Shown one piece after another: positions 24,165 to 32,479 of a DNA stretch of 64,000 nucleotides. The translations under genes were made by a program, and so were the position numbers. Origin of the DNA: DAOUBF01 sp034432795 (GTDB lineage Bacteria; Chloroflexota; Anaerolineae; DSLN01); the NCBI GenBank assembly GCA_034432795.1, contig DAOUBF010000064.1, forward strand, positions 1 to 64,000. The letters run 5' to 3'. Numbering within the stretch: the first letter of the stretch is position 1; each line of letters opens with the position of its first letter. The notes beneath the pieces are model-generated. The model worked only from the letters and a program-made list of their open reading frames with translations, did not search any database and was not told the DNA's origin.

Positions 24165-24950
24165 TCAGGCACGGACTGAACTGAGACGCAGCATTCCCCC
24201 AACCACAATCACCGCCAGACTGATAGCCAATACAAGCCCCAAACTATTGGTTCCAGTAGCCGCTTCACCGGTCTGCGGCAGAACTTGCGGCGCAGCATCT
24301 ACACTGGCCACTGCTTCCAGGGCAGGCTGACCGCCCGCCAGCCCCATCGCAAAGATAGTGTACACCGTGCCCTGGCTCAACTTCACACCGGGCACACTCA
24401 GCGCAACGTTGTCCGTTCCCGCCACACGAACATCCAGGTCATAGGTGCCAGCGTCAACAGGCAAATAGTCGCCCACACCTTTGAAGGGAATATTCCTGAA
24501 CAGAACCGGGCCACCTTTCACGGCGATGTCCACTGCGGGCGCATCCGGCGAGGCATGCACGAAGCGGACATGGGCCTTGCCCGCTGCCGGAGCGCTGTTG
24601 TTATCCGTCAACACCAAGGGTTCAATAGCGGCCAGTTGGCCAACAGCAACAACAGTGTAATCTGTACCCCCCTTCAGGTCCAAGGTGGCCTGAATCACGA
24701 CCGGCTCAGTAGCGCCTGCAGGCACTACCTGGACATTGTAAGAGCCAGAATCCAGGGACGCATAGGACGTAATGCCTTTAAAGGGGATATTGCTGAAGGC
24801 TTTCCCATTGTTTACCCACACATCTACAGCAGGTGCATCTGGCGAGGCATGCACAACGCGCACCCTGGCCTTACTTGATTGGGCTAGAGCCGTGGTAGCC
24901 AAGGCCAGAACCAGGGCCAGAACACCGGCTATCAAGATTAACCGCTTCAT
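24165..24950 (-). CDS. Secreted DUF4397 protein with LPQTG anchor
   Basis: 261 residues. A signal peptide (MKRLILIAGVLALVLALATTALAQ) is followed by two DUF4397 repeats, each beginning with the same VRVVHASPDAPAVDV-type motif (about residues 28 and 134). The C-terminus is LPQTG, a hydrophobic helix and a short basic tail, a sortase-type cell-wall signal. It is probably a surface protein of a single-membrane bacterium. Start chosen at 24950 because a GGAGA site precedes it; an earlier in-frame ATG at 24971 is weaker. Its consensus promoter shares an operator-like pattern with the crtI promoter, suggesting CarH control. Confidence 0.85.
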   Translation of the reverse strand: MKRLILIAGVLALVLALATTALAQSSKARVRVVHASPDAPAVDVWVNNGKAFSNIPFKGITSYASLDSGSYNVQVVPAGATEPVVIQATLDLKGGTDYTVVAVGQLAAIEPLVLTDNNSAPAAGKAHVRFVHASPDAPAVDIAVKGGPVLFRNIPFKGVGDYLPVDAGTYDLDVRVAGTDNVALSVPGVKLSQGTVYTIFAMGLAGGQPALEAVASVDAAPQVLPQTGEAATGTNSLGLVLAISLAVIVVGGMLRLSSVRA

Positions 24951-24999
24951 GGTTGTCTCTTCTCCTTTCAATCAATGGTGTTGTTAGATTATCTAGCTC

Positions 25000-25050
25000 A
25001 TTATACCATAATGTCTAATATTTGTCAAGTAATTGAACAGTATTTGTATA
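25000..25050 (-). promoter_or_regulatory. Consensus promoter and CarH-like operator of the DUF4397 gene
   Basis: On the minus strand TTGACA (25028-25023) is followed after exactly 17 bp by TATAAT (25005-25000). Upstream at 11-bp steps lie TGTTCA and a perfect TATACA. The known CarH operator repeat is TnTACA with an 11-bp period, and the -35 itself fits with one mismatch. Operator assignment is inference; the promoter is a perfect consensus. Confidence 0.65.
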
Positions 25051-25102
25051 GAATTTTAAGGCCAGATAGGGCACCCACTGTCAACCTTTTCCTGAGTGTG
25101 TC

Positions 25103-26095
25103 CTATGGGAGGGGCGAAATAAGGCGGTGTAGATAGCGTTGCAGGGTGTCCAAGCCTTGCGGCAGCGTATCTCCCAAGAAGACCCCCGGCACGTGCTGGC
25201 ACCACATTGGTTGCTCAACGAAAATACGCCCGCCATAACCGATCAGCGGCTGCCCCGAGCGAGCGGCATCAGGCAACCACCGCGGCCATTCGGCCAACGC
25301 CTGGGCCGTTGTTTCAAGCATAGCCACCAAGACGACAGCTATGGGCTGAGTCTCTTGAACGAAGACCGCCAAGTCAGGCAAAGGGACAGACTGCCCCAGA
25401 TAGGCCACCGGCCAACGTTGACGGCGCAGCAATACCCCCAACATCAGCAAACTGCCCTCGTGCAACTCCCCCGGTGCACAAGCCAGCACAATCGGATGAA
25501 CCCTATAAGGAGGTGCCCCTGCCTCCATCCACATCAATAAGCGATGACGCAAGTAATTCGTAGCCAGGTGCTCTATAGCTACACTGATGCGCCCATCCAG
25601 CCAAGCCTGGCCGATCTGGGCCATCGTCGGCCCGATGAGACCCAACACCAGGTCCTCCAGTGGATAGAGAGCCAGCACTTCCCTTAACACTTGATCAGCC
25701 TTCTGGATATCAGAGGCCAACAGGGCAGATGTGAGGCGCTCTTGAAACACAGTCAAAGAGGGAACACCTTCCCCGATCCGCGCTACAGCCGAAGGGGACA
25801 GAGACTGGTCTAGAGAACGGCCCTGCTCTTCCAGATAGCGCAGGGCCTGGATGGCCTGCCCAGCACGCAGCCCCGCATCTAGCTGGGCCTTCACCCAACG
25901 CAGGCGCATGATCTCCCTTGAGGAATAAAGACGGTGCTTGCCTGGTGTCCGAGCAGAGTGAGGGAAGCCATAGCGTCGTTCCCACGCTCGCAAGGTGGCA
26001 ACGCGGACTCCTGTCATTCGCGCAGCCACGCTAATGCTGTAGAGAGGTTGATCATTAGCCATATGCTCGTCATCAGATGGATTTTTATGCGCCAT
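25103..26095 (-). CDS. carH: CarH/LitR-type B12-dependent photoreceptor repressor
   Basis: 330-residue MerR-family regulator. The N-terminal MerR helix-turn-helix (SISVAARMTGVRVATLRAWERRYGFP) is about residues 19-90. A helical bundle contains the W-x9-EH cobalamin-capping motif (WLDGRISVAIEH), and the B12-binding Rossmann domain carries the ligand histidine in GELHEGSLLMLG. CarH binds DNA in the dark as an adenosylcobalamin tetramer and lets go in light, switching on carotenoid genes. It lies divergent from crtI and upstream of the DUF4397 gene, with operator-like repeats at both promoters. A second in-frame ATG 11 codons in is possible. Confidence 0.88.
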   Translation of the reverse strand: MAHKNPSDDEHMANDQPLYSISVAARMTGVRVATLRAWERRYGFPHSARTPGKHRLYSSREIMRLRWVKAQLDAGLRAGQAIQALRYLEEQGRSLDQSLSPSAVARIGEGVPSLTVFQERLTSALLASDIQKADQVLREVLALYPLEDLVLGLIGPTMAQIGQAWLDGRISVAIEHLATNYLRHRLLMWMEAGAPPYRVHPIVLACAPGELHEGSLLMLGVLLRRQRWPVAYLGQSVPLPDLAVFVQETQPIAVVLVAMLETTAQALAEWPRWLPDAARSGQPLIGYGGRIFVEQPMWCQHVPGVFLGDTLPQGLDTLQRYLHRLISPLP

Positions 26096-26326
26096 GTTAA
26101 GTCTTTCTTACTGCAGGAGAATAAATGTACTCAAATTACCAGCCCCATTCGGGAACTGAACACGAGTATACTGCAATTTATCACTCAGTGTCCACTGCCT
26201 GACTGATCTTATATCGCAACCCGGCCTTTAGCCAGAACGGTTGTTGTTCCTCCTCTTAGCCTCGCTTCCCCCAGTCGGGGAGATAACCTCAATTATACTT
26301 AGAAAGCGCTTTGCGTCAATATTATA

Positions 26327-26377
26327 TAGACTTAATATATACAATACCTTGACATTCCGAGAGCTTCGTGCTATAAT
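26327..26377 (+). promoter_or_regulatory. crtI promoter with 11-bp-phased CarH-like repeats
   Basis: TTGACA (26349-26354), a 17-bp spacer and TATAAT (26372-26377) form a perfect promoter. At 11-bp steps lie TAGACT (26327), TATACA (26338) and the -35 TTGACA, matching the CarH repeat TnTACA at 3/5, 5/5 and 4/5 fixed bases. A repressor here would cover the -35. The rest of the 318-bp gap to carH shows no gene. Confidence 0.7.
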
Positions 26378-26413
26378 TTCCTATCATCTTGGCAAAATAA
26401 GGAGCACTTTAGG

Positions 26414-27949
26414 ATGAGCCTAGCCCTCGTTATTGGCGCTGGAATTGGCGGCCTGGCAACCGCCGCCCGCCTAGCTCGCGCCGGGTACCGCGTCACTGTA
26501 CTAGAAAAAGGCGCGCGTCCCGGAGGCCGAGCCAGTGTATTGGACCGGCAGGGATTCCGCTTTGATACCGGCCCAACGCTTTTTCTGATGCCGGAAGTCT
26601 TCGCCGAGACCTATACTGCACTCGGCCAGCGTATGGAGGACCACCTTGATCTGGTGCGCTTGGACCCCACATATCGGGTCCATTTTCACGACGGAACGAC
26701 CCTGGACCTCACTTCCGACCTGCATTATATGCGCCTCCAGTTGGAGGCCATAGAACCAGGCGCATTCCAGGCCTTTCTACGTTTCATGGCTGAGGGCTAC
26801 TGGCATTATCACCTCTCCCTGAAGCATTTTGTAGGGCGCAACTTCTCTTCTCTGCTAGACTACTTCAGCCCGGCTAACCTGCCCCTCATTCTGCGCCTGA
26901 AGGCGCTGGTAAAACACCATACGAACCTAACGCGCTATTTCCATGACCCGCGCCTGCAGGCTGCCTTTTCCTTCCAGAACATGTATCTGGGCCTAAGCCC
27001 CTACGATGCGCCCGCCACTTACTCGCTATTGCAATACACTGAACTGGCCCATGGTGTCTGGTTTCCTCGCGGCGGCTTGATCCGGGTGATTGAGAGTCTC
27101 GCCGCCATTGCCGAAGGCCTGGGGGTCTGCTTTCACTACAATACCCCGGTCGCCCAGATCAACCTGGAGGGGTCTCAAGCCACCGGAGTCACCCTGACCG
27201 ATGGTGAACAGCTCCAGGCGGACGTTATTATCGCCAATGCCGATTTGCCCTACGTCTACGCTAACCTTCTCCCGGATGATGGCACAGCCACACGCCTGCT
27301 CAAAAAGAAGTACACTTCTTCAACACTGATGTTTTACTGGGGAGTGACAGGCGAACGTCCCAAGGCCCTCCTCCATCACAACGTCTTCCTGGCCGATCAT
27401 CGCTATCGCGAATCCTTTGACCGCATCTTCCGCGACCTGACCCTGCCTGATGAGCCTTCCTTCTATGTATGTGCCCCCACGCGCACCGATCCCAGCTTCG
27501 CACCATCTGAGGGCGATAGTTTGATGGTGCTGGTGCCGGTGGGCCACCTTAACGAACAACAACCCCAAAACTGGCCAATGCTGCAACAACGGGCAAGGGA
27601 AGCTGTATTAGCGCGGTTGAGCGCCCTGGGCCTGACTAACCTGGATAAGCATATCGTGTTTGAGGCCACGATGGGGCCACAAGACTACCAGCACAGATTA
27701 AATCTGATGAAAGGCGCGGCCTTTGGCTTGAGCCATAATTTCACCCAGGTCGGCTACCTGCGCCCCCATAATCGCCACCCCCGCTATCACAACCTATACT
27801 TCGTCGGTGCGAGTACGCATCCCGGCACCGGCCTGCCGATAGTCCTGATCTCTGCCCGCCTGGTGACAGAGCGCATCCTAAAAGAGCAGGCGATCCCAGA
27901 ACGGCGGTCAGTGCTTATCCCCGGCCCGGCTATGGAGCGTGCCTCATGA
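26414..27949 (+). CDS. crtI: Phytoene desaturase (CrtI type)
   Basis: 511-residue FAD enzyme of the CrtI family that desaturates phytoene towards lycopene at the membrane. The dinucleotide fold lies at the N-terminus (LVIGAGIGGLATAARLARAGYRVTVLEKG), then RFDTGPTLFLMP and ARPGGRAS; the CrtI C-terminal signature is NLYFVGASTHPGTGLPIVLISARL near residue 463. The ATG has a GGAG site and a consensus promoter. crtB overlaps it by 4 bp (ATGA). Desaturase rather than ketolase or diapophytoene enzyme is inferred from the neighbouring crtB and cyclase. Confidence 0.9.
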   Translation: MSLALVIGAGIGGLATAARLARAGYRVTVLEKGARPGGRASVLDRQGFRFDTGPTLFLMPEVFAETYTALGQRMEDHLDLVRLDPTYRVHFHDGTTLDLTSDLHYMRLQLEAIEPGAFQAFLRFMAEGYWHYHLSLKHFVGRNFSSLLDYFSPANLPLILRLKALVKHHTNLTRYFHDPRLQAAFSFQNMYLGLSPYDAPATYSLLQYTELAHGVWFPRGGLIRVIESLAAIAEGLGVCFHYNTPVAQINLEGSQATGVTLTDGEQLQADVIIANADLPYVYANLLPDDGTATRLLKKKYTSSTLMFYWGVTGERPKALLHHNVFLADHRYRESFDRIFRDLTLPDEPSFYVCAPTRTDPSFAPSEGDSLMVLVPVGHLNEQQPQNWPMLQQRAREAVLARLSALGLTNLDKHIVFEATMGPQDYQHRLNLMKGAAFGLSHNFTQVGYLRPHNRHPRYHNLYFVGASTHPGTGLPIVLISARLVTERILKEQAIPERRSVLIPGPAMERAS

Positions 27950-28929
27950 GTCTACAGACGCTGTCATGGGAAAATCAGTTGCTGGCCTGGGCACATGAGG
28001 CCCTGGAAAGCCAGATTCATCCGGTAGATGGAGCTATATTAACAACAGTCAACTCACAGGCTTTGGAGCAGGCTTACCGATACTGTGAGGCACTCACCCA
28101 AATCCACAGCCATACCTTTTATTTAGCCTCAGGGCTATTGCCTGCTGATAAGCGCCCCGCGACGCGCGCACTATACGCGTTTTGCCGCGTCACCGACGAT
28201 CTGGTGGACCGGGCTGGCAGGGATGCACACGAGCAACTGGAAGCCTGGCGCCGTCGTACAATGGCCGCCTATCCCAGCTATGATGACCCAGTGGCCCTGG
28301 CCTGGGCCGAGACGCGAGCGCGCTATCATATCCCGTGGCGTTATGCCGAGCAATTGATTGAGGGTGTAGCTCGCGACCTGACCTCAACCCGTTACACCAC
28401 GTTTGATGAGTTGGCAGCTTATTGTTACGCGGTGGCCTCAACGGTGGGGCTGATGGCCATGCATATCATTGGCTTTGCTGGACCGGAGGCTATTCCCTAT
28501 GCCATCAGACTGGGCGTGGCCCTACAACTCACTAATATCTTACGAGATGTAGGTGAGGATTGGCGTGCAGGTCGGTTCTACCTGCCCCAAGATGAACTAG
28601 CTGCTTTTGCTCTGACCGAAGCCGACATCAATGCAGTCTCCGCCGGGAAGATAGATAACCGCTGGTATAGCTTCATGCACTTTCAGATTGAGCGCACCCG
28701 TCGTCTGTACAACGAGGCAATGCCAGGGATTGCCTGGCTTGACCGAGATGGGCGTTTCGCTATCGTTGCGGCGGCCGAACTATATCAGCAGATCTTGGAT
28801 GAGATTGAGACCCACAACTACGATGTGTTTAGTCAACGAGTTGGCGTCAGCACCTGGGGTAAGCTGCGTCGCCTGCCGGGTATATGCTGGCGCTCCATGA
28901 CCTTATCGCGTAGAGATACATTGAGATGA
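27946..28929 (+). CDS. crtB: Phytoene synthase
   Basis: 327-residue trans-isoprenyl synthase that condenses two geranylgeranyl diphosphates to phytoene. Aspartate-rich motifs are DDLVDR (near residue 84) and LTNILRDVGEDWRAGRFYLP (near residue 198, the second DxxxD). HTFYLASGLLPADKRPATRALYAFCR is typical. It overlaps crtI (ATGA) and is overlapped by the SRPBCC gene (ATGA), so the three are translationally coupled. No GGPP synthase is in the window; it must be supplied elsewhere. Confidence 0.92.
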   Translation: MSLQTLSWENQLLAWAHEALESQIHPVDGAILTTVNSQALEQAYRYCEALTQIHSHTFYLASGLLPADKRPATRALYAFCRVTDDLVDRAGRDAHEQLEAWRRRTMAAYPSYDDPVALAWAETRARYHIPWRYAEQLIEGVARDLTSTRYTTFDELAAYCYAVASTVGLMAMHIIGFAGPEAIPYAIRLGVALQLTNILRDVGEDWRAGRFYLPQDELAAFALTEADINAVSAGKIDNRWYSFMHFQIERTRRLYNEAMPGIAWLDRDGRFAIVAAAELYQQILDEIETHNYDVFSQRVGVSTWGKLRRLPGICWRSMTLSRRDTLR

Positions 28930-29417
28930 AATACACACATCGCTTTCGTATATGCGCGCCACTTGCATCTGTAGCCGAGTTCCACCGCCAGCCGGCCAGC
29001 CTGAGCGCGATCACACTACCCCCTATCGCCATACAAATCTGTCGCGCCCCAACGTATCTGGCTGAGGGCAGCGAGATGGACTTCATTCTACGGCTAGGTC
29101 CGCTGCCTATCCACTGGCAAGCACGTATTGAGGGAGTTTCGCCTACAGGCTTTAGCGACCGGCAACTGGCTGGGCCGTTTGCCCACTGGGTTCATAGCCA
29201 CAGATTTGTGCCCCTGACAACGAGTGAAACTGAGGTGGTGGATGAGATTGATCTGGCCCTGAAGCGGCATCCGCTGTGGGGGCCGGTCGGGCTACTTATT
29301 GCCCTGGGTCTGCCTCTACTCTTCGCCTATCGGGGCTGGAAAACTCGCAGGCTGGTGAACAACTCCCCCTTTACTGCGGCAGGAGGTCCTCAGACGTGGC
29401 ACGGAGAGCTATACTGA
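28926..29417 (+). CDS. SRPBCC/START-fold protein of the carotenoid operon
   Basis: 163-residue protein with the SRPBCC ligand-binding pattern: YTHRFRICAPLASVAEFHRQPASLSAITLPP at the start, a central beta-sheet (MDFILRLGPLPIHWQARIEGV) and FVPLTTSETEVVDEIDLALK near residue 100. A hydrophobic helix follows near residues 118-135. Proteins of this fold recur in bacterial carotenoid clusters and may bind a hydrophobic intermediate. It overlaps crtB by 4 bp. No catalytic motif was recognised. Confidence 0.7.
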   Translation: MKYTHRFRICAPLASVAEFHRQPASLSAITLPPIAIQICRAPTYLAEGSEMDFILRLGPLPIHWQARIEGVSPTGFSDRQLAGPFAHWVHSHRFVPLTTSETEVVDEIDLALKRHPLWGPVGLLIALGLPLLFAYRGWKTRRLVNNSPFTAAGGPQTWHGELY

Positions 29418-29517
29418 TCGCTCCAGTAGCGGCTGATGGCACGTCTAGACCCACCCTGGCCGGGCGGCCTGGGCCACCCAGCATCCTATGAGATAACCAC
29501 TCAAATAGGAGGAACAA

Positions 29518-30015
29518 ATGAGTCGCTTCAATCCTGAGAAATTGCATGTCCAATTCATGGCAGGTGTACAGCCAGTTGGGCCTATCACCCCCCGCTGTTA
29601 CACCCTGACCCACTCCGATGTTACCGGCAACCTGTACCTCACAATTGGGCCAGACTATAATCGCCATCAGATCTCCGGCTGGTACACACGCCTGATGCGA
29701 GATGAGGTATTGGCTGAGTGGTATCAAGATGAACATAAGCCTGCACTTCACGTGCACTGCCATATCAGCGGGGGGTTGATCATTGGCTCTGCCGGTTGGC
29801 GCGACGCTATCTTCCGACGTGAATTGCCTCTCGTATTGGAGGTGTTTCGTTTTGGTGATCACATGTTGTTTGACTCCCACCCTGAGCTGGATAGCGCTCC
29901 CATCTGGGTTCACTTCCATGCAGTTCAGCCAAACTATAATCGCACCGAGGCATGGGGACGGTTGGCCGATTACCACCCAAAAGCTGCACATCCAAAGAAA
30001 CACCTGTCACACTGA
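29518..30015 (+). CDS. sgr: Staygreen-family protein (Mg-dechelatase)
   Basis: 165-residue homologue of plant STAY-GREEN (SGR, Mendel's green-cotyledon gene), which removes Mg2+ from chlorophyll a. Matches in order: RCYTLTHSDVTGNLYLTIG, GWYTRLMRDEVLAEW, LHVHCHISGG, FRRELPLVLEVFRFGDHMLF, PELDSAPIWVHFH and NRTEAWGRL, covering nearly the whole plant core domain. No transit or signal peptide. Active bacterial SGRs have been reported from Anaerolineae-type genomes. An AGGAGG site precedes the ATG. Its place between carotenoid and photolyase genes is striking, because no chlorophyll synthesis gene is in view; the substrate here is unknown. Confidence 0.85.
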   Translation: MSRFNPEKLHVQFMAGVQPVGPITPRCYTLTHSDVTGNLYLTIGPDYNRHQISGWYTRLMRDEVLAEWYQDEHKPALHVHCHISGGLIIGSAGWRDAIFRRELPLVLEVFRFGDHMLFDSHPELDSAPIWVHFHAVQPNYNRTEAWGRLADYHPKAAHPKKHLSH

Positions 30016-30022
30016 GGCTGAG

Positions 30023-30226
30023 GTGACCATTGACTTTCGTCCGCGTGGTCTGAACGATCATCCCAAGGCAGGTCAGCCACTATCCAACAGGTGGCTCACA
30101 GCGAGGGCATTGGAGGTGGGCATTGTGCCTGAAGCTACCTTCAATTCCCGGTTTGTAATCCTGTCCGCTGCTCGTGGCTGCCTGCGGGCCAATTGGCCTT
30201 CAGTACCCCAGGAGAGTGCCCAATGA
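30023..30226 (+). CDS. Small ORF coupled to the photolyase fragment
   Basis: 67 codons from GTG 30023, with a GAGG site 6 nt upstream; the TGA overlaps the photolyase ATG (ATGA). The peptide (beginning with TIDFRPRGLNDHPKAGQP) has normal protein composition but no recognised family. It may be a real small gene or the remnant of a longer one. The rest of this 200-bp stretch shows nothing else. Confidence 0.4.
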   Translation: MTIDFRPRGLNDHPKAGQPLSNRWLTARALEVGIVPEATFNSRFVILSAARGCLRANWPSVPQESAQ

Positions 30227-30642
30227 CAACTGCTGTATGGTGGGGGCGTCGTGACCTCCGCCTGGATGATAACCAGGCGCTGGCCTCTGCACTGGCCTAT
30301 GCTGACCCTGTGATCCCGATCTTTATCCTCGATCCTGCGCTGCTGGCCTCACCCTATAATAGCACCAGTCGGCTGGCCTTTCTCCTCGCCGGCCTGCGCC
30401 AACTAGATGCCGATTTGCGTGCCCTTGGCAGCTACCTGATCCTTCGTCGGGGCGACCCAGTCAATGAACTTAAAGCTCTTCTGGCAGAGGTGGGTGCCGA
30501 TGTTATCTTCGCCGAGGAGGATGTTTCGCCTTATGCACGTCGTCGCGATACTCGTGTGGCCAAATACCTGCCACGACGGCTCGTAGGGGGCTTGACTGTG
30601 CACCCACCGCAGCTTATCTTAAATGCAGATGGCAAACCCTGA
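30223..30642 (+). pseudogene. phr: Truncated DNA photolyase/cryptochrome
   Basis: 139 residues corresponding only to the N-terminal antenna-binding alpha/beta domain of the photolyase family (VWWGRRDLRLDDNQALASAL.., VIPIFILDP, GSYLILRRGDP, GADVIFAEEDVSPYARRRD). The frame stops right after NADGKP, where intact photolyases continue into the FAD-binding domain of about 300 more residues. That domain is absent downstream; plsY begins 75 bp later. It is most likely a decayed gene, though a stand-alone N-domain cannot be excluded. An AGGAGAG site and coupling to the small ORF remain. Confidence 0.8.
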
Positions 30643-30716
30643 AAGGAGCACTTGCCCTTCTTAGAGCAAACAGCTATCCTTGACTCAACCGCTTGGCGAG
30701 ACGAGATAATTTCCCT

Positions 30717-31325
30717 ATGGAGTCTATTGCCTTTTGGATCATATTGGCCTTCTTTCTAGGGTCCATTCCCTTTTCAGTCTGGTTAGGTCGCCTGTGGTTA
30801 CGCACCGACATCCGTACTTACGGAGATGGCAACCCAGGAGCGGCCAATGCCTGGCGGGCGGGGACATGGCGTGTAGGCATACCGGCTATGCTTTTGGACT
30901 ATCTGAAGGGTGCAATACCGGTCAGCCTCGCCCACTACGGCTTTGGCGTTTTCGGCTGGGGATTGGCGGCCGTAGCCTTAGGGCCGGTGCTCGGCCATGC
31001 CTTCTCACCATTTCTGCGCTTCCGTGGCGGTAAAGCCCTAACGGTGACATTCGGCATCTGGACCGGCCTCAGCCTGGCAGAAGGGCCTATTGTGTTGGGG
31101 CTTCTGTTCGGCTTCTTCCTGCTGGTTCAGAACGAAGATGCCTGGGCCGTGATACTGGGCCTGCTAACCTTCCTCGCCTATTGGTGGCTGCGTCAGGCCG
31201 ATCTGCCTATCCTGGCTGCCTGCGTTGGCAACACGGTGATCCTGGCCTGGAAACACCGCCATGGACTACAGCAGCCGATACGACCGGGGCCGCTGATTCG
31301 TACTCTACTGAGGCCAACCCAGTGA
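30717..31325 (+). CDS. PlsY-like membrane acyltransferase
   Basis: 202-residue integral membrane protein of the PlsY family (acyl-phosphate:glycerol-3-phosphate acyltransferase), with about five helices. Motifs: GSIPFSVWLGRLW, the phosphate-binding GDGNPGAANAWR (usual GSGNPGATN), GHAFSPFLRFRGGKALTV (usual FKGGKGVAT) and a final AWKHRHGL. The motifs are drifted, and the gene is buried in a carotenoid operon, overlapping the glycosyltransferase (GTGA). It may acylate a carotenoid glycoside instead of glycerol phosphate. Ordinary phospholipid synthesis remains the default. Confidence 0.78.
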   Translation: MESIAFWIILAFFLGSIPFSVWLGRLWLRTDIRTYGDGNPGAANAWRAGTWRVGIPAMLLDYLKGAIPVSLAHYGFGVFGWGLAAVALGPVLGHAFSPFLRFRGGKALTVTFGIWTGLSLAEGPIVLGLLFGFFLLVQNEDAWAVILGLLTFLAYWWLRQADLPILAACVGNTVILAWKHRHGLQQPIRPGPLIRTLLRPTQ

Positions 31326-32479
31326 GCGCTTTTTGGTTGTCCCAACTCACCGGCATATTGATCTTCCTGGCAGGGCTTCTGCTAACTGCGCTGAGCAACC
31401 TATGGGCTTTACGACGGTTAGGGGATTACCCTGCGCCCTCATCCTGGCCCCGCGTTTCTGTCCTGATACCGGCTCGAGATGAGGAGGCGAATATCGGCCC
31501 CTGTGTGCGCTCACTACTCACTCAGGAATACCCTGATTTAGAGGTCCTGGTCTTAGATGACCACTCTAATGACACGACAGGGCGGATACTGGCGGACCTG
31601 GCTGCCAAAGAGAAACGGTTGTCAGTTTTAAAGGGCAAGCCCTTGCCTACTGATTGGCTGGGGAAGCATTGGGCCTGTCATCAACTCGCTCAGGCTGCCA
31701 ATGGTGAATTGCTCCTCTTCACGGACGCGGACACACGCCACCATCCGCACACATTACGTCACGCGATAGCCGCATTGCTGGCCCAAGACGCTGATCTGCT
31801 GACGGCCCTACCTCAACAGGTGGTCATATCCTGGCCTGAACGGTTGCTAATCCCGATCATTCCCTGGAGTATCTTCCTGTTCCTCCCCTTGGGCCTCGCG
31901 CACCGGCTGCGTTTACCTGCTCTCTCGGTTACCGTCGGACAATTTATGCTCTTCCGCCGTCGGGCCTACGAGCAAATCGGGGGACATGCAGCAGTGAAGG
32001 ACGATGTTGTGGATGACATCGCCTTGGGGCGCAGAATCAAAGCTCATGGTCTGCAATGGCGACTGGCGGATGGTAGCCCATACATTCAGTGCCGCATGTA
32101 TCACAACTTCCACGAAGTGTACAGTGGATTAAGCAAAAATCTCTTTGCCGTCTTCAACTCCAATATATTTCTGTTTGCCCCGATCTGGCTCTGGTTAGAG
32201 TTGGTCTTTCTAGAACCGTGGCTTGTGCTGAGTTGGTGGGTCATAAGCGGGCGACCGTCTATAGCGCCACTCCCTCAACTCGCGTCCATCTCAGTAGCTG
32301 GTTCGCTCCTGCTATGGATAGTCACTTACCGGCGGTTCGGTTTCCCTCTATATCTTGCCCTGTTCTACCCGATTACGATCCTTCTTGCTGGACTGGTGGC
32401 CATGCGCTCAATGGTTCTCACACTCAGGGGCCAGGCCACCTGGAAAGGGCGCACACTGATCAAACAAGGAGGTCATTGA
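31322..32479 (+). CDS. Family 2 membrane glycosyltransferase
   Basis: 385-residue GT2 enzyme. An N-terminal membrane helix precedes the GT-A domain: RVSVLIPARDEEANIGPCVRSLLTQEY, EVLVLDDHSNDTT, the DxD-type LLLFTDADTRHHPHTL near residue 138, and the acceptor region DDVVDDIALGRRIK. Three or more C-terminal helices follow. This layout resembles CrtQ/CruC-like carotenoid or hopanoid glycosyltransferases. GTG start overlaps plsY; the stop overlaps the P450 start (TGATG). Sugar and acceptor are inferred from context (hydroxylated carotenoid). Confidence 0.8.
   Translation: MSAFWLSQLTGILIFLAGLLLTALSNLWALRRLGDYPAPSSWPRVSVLIPARDEEANIGPCVRSLLTQEYPDLEVLVLDDHSNDTTGRILADLAAKEKRLSVLKGKPLPTDWLGKHWACHQLAQAANGELLLFTDADTRHHPHTLRHAIAALLAQDADLLTALPQQVVISWPERLLIPIIPWSIFLFLPLGLAHRLRLPALSVTVGQFMLFRRRAYEQIGGHAAVKDDVVDDIALGRRIKAHGLQWRLADGSPYIQCRMYHNFHEVYSGLSKNLFAVFNSNIFLFAPIWLWLELVFLEPWLVLSWWVISGRPSIAPLPQLASISVAGSLLLWIVTYRRFGFPLYLALFYPITILLAGLVAMRSMVLTLRGQATWKGRTLIKQGGH

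Noticed and set aside
29783..30022. Long version of the small ORF before the photolyase fragment
   Set aside because: The upstream part overlaps the Staygreen gene in another frame; only the part after 30023 is plausible.
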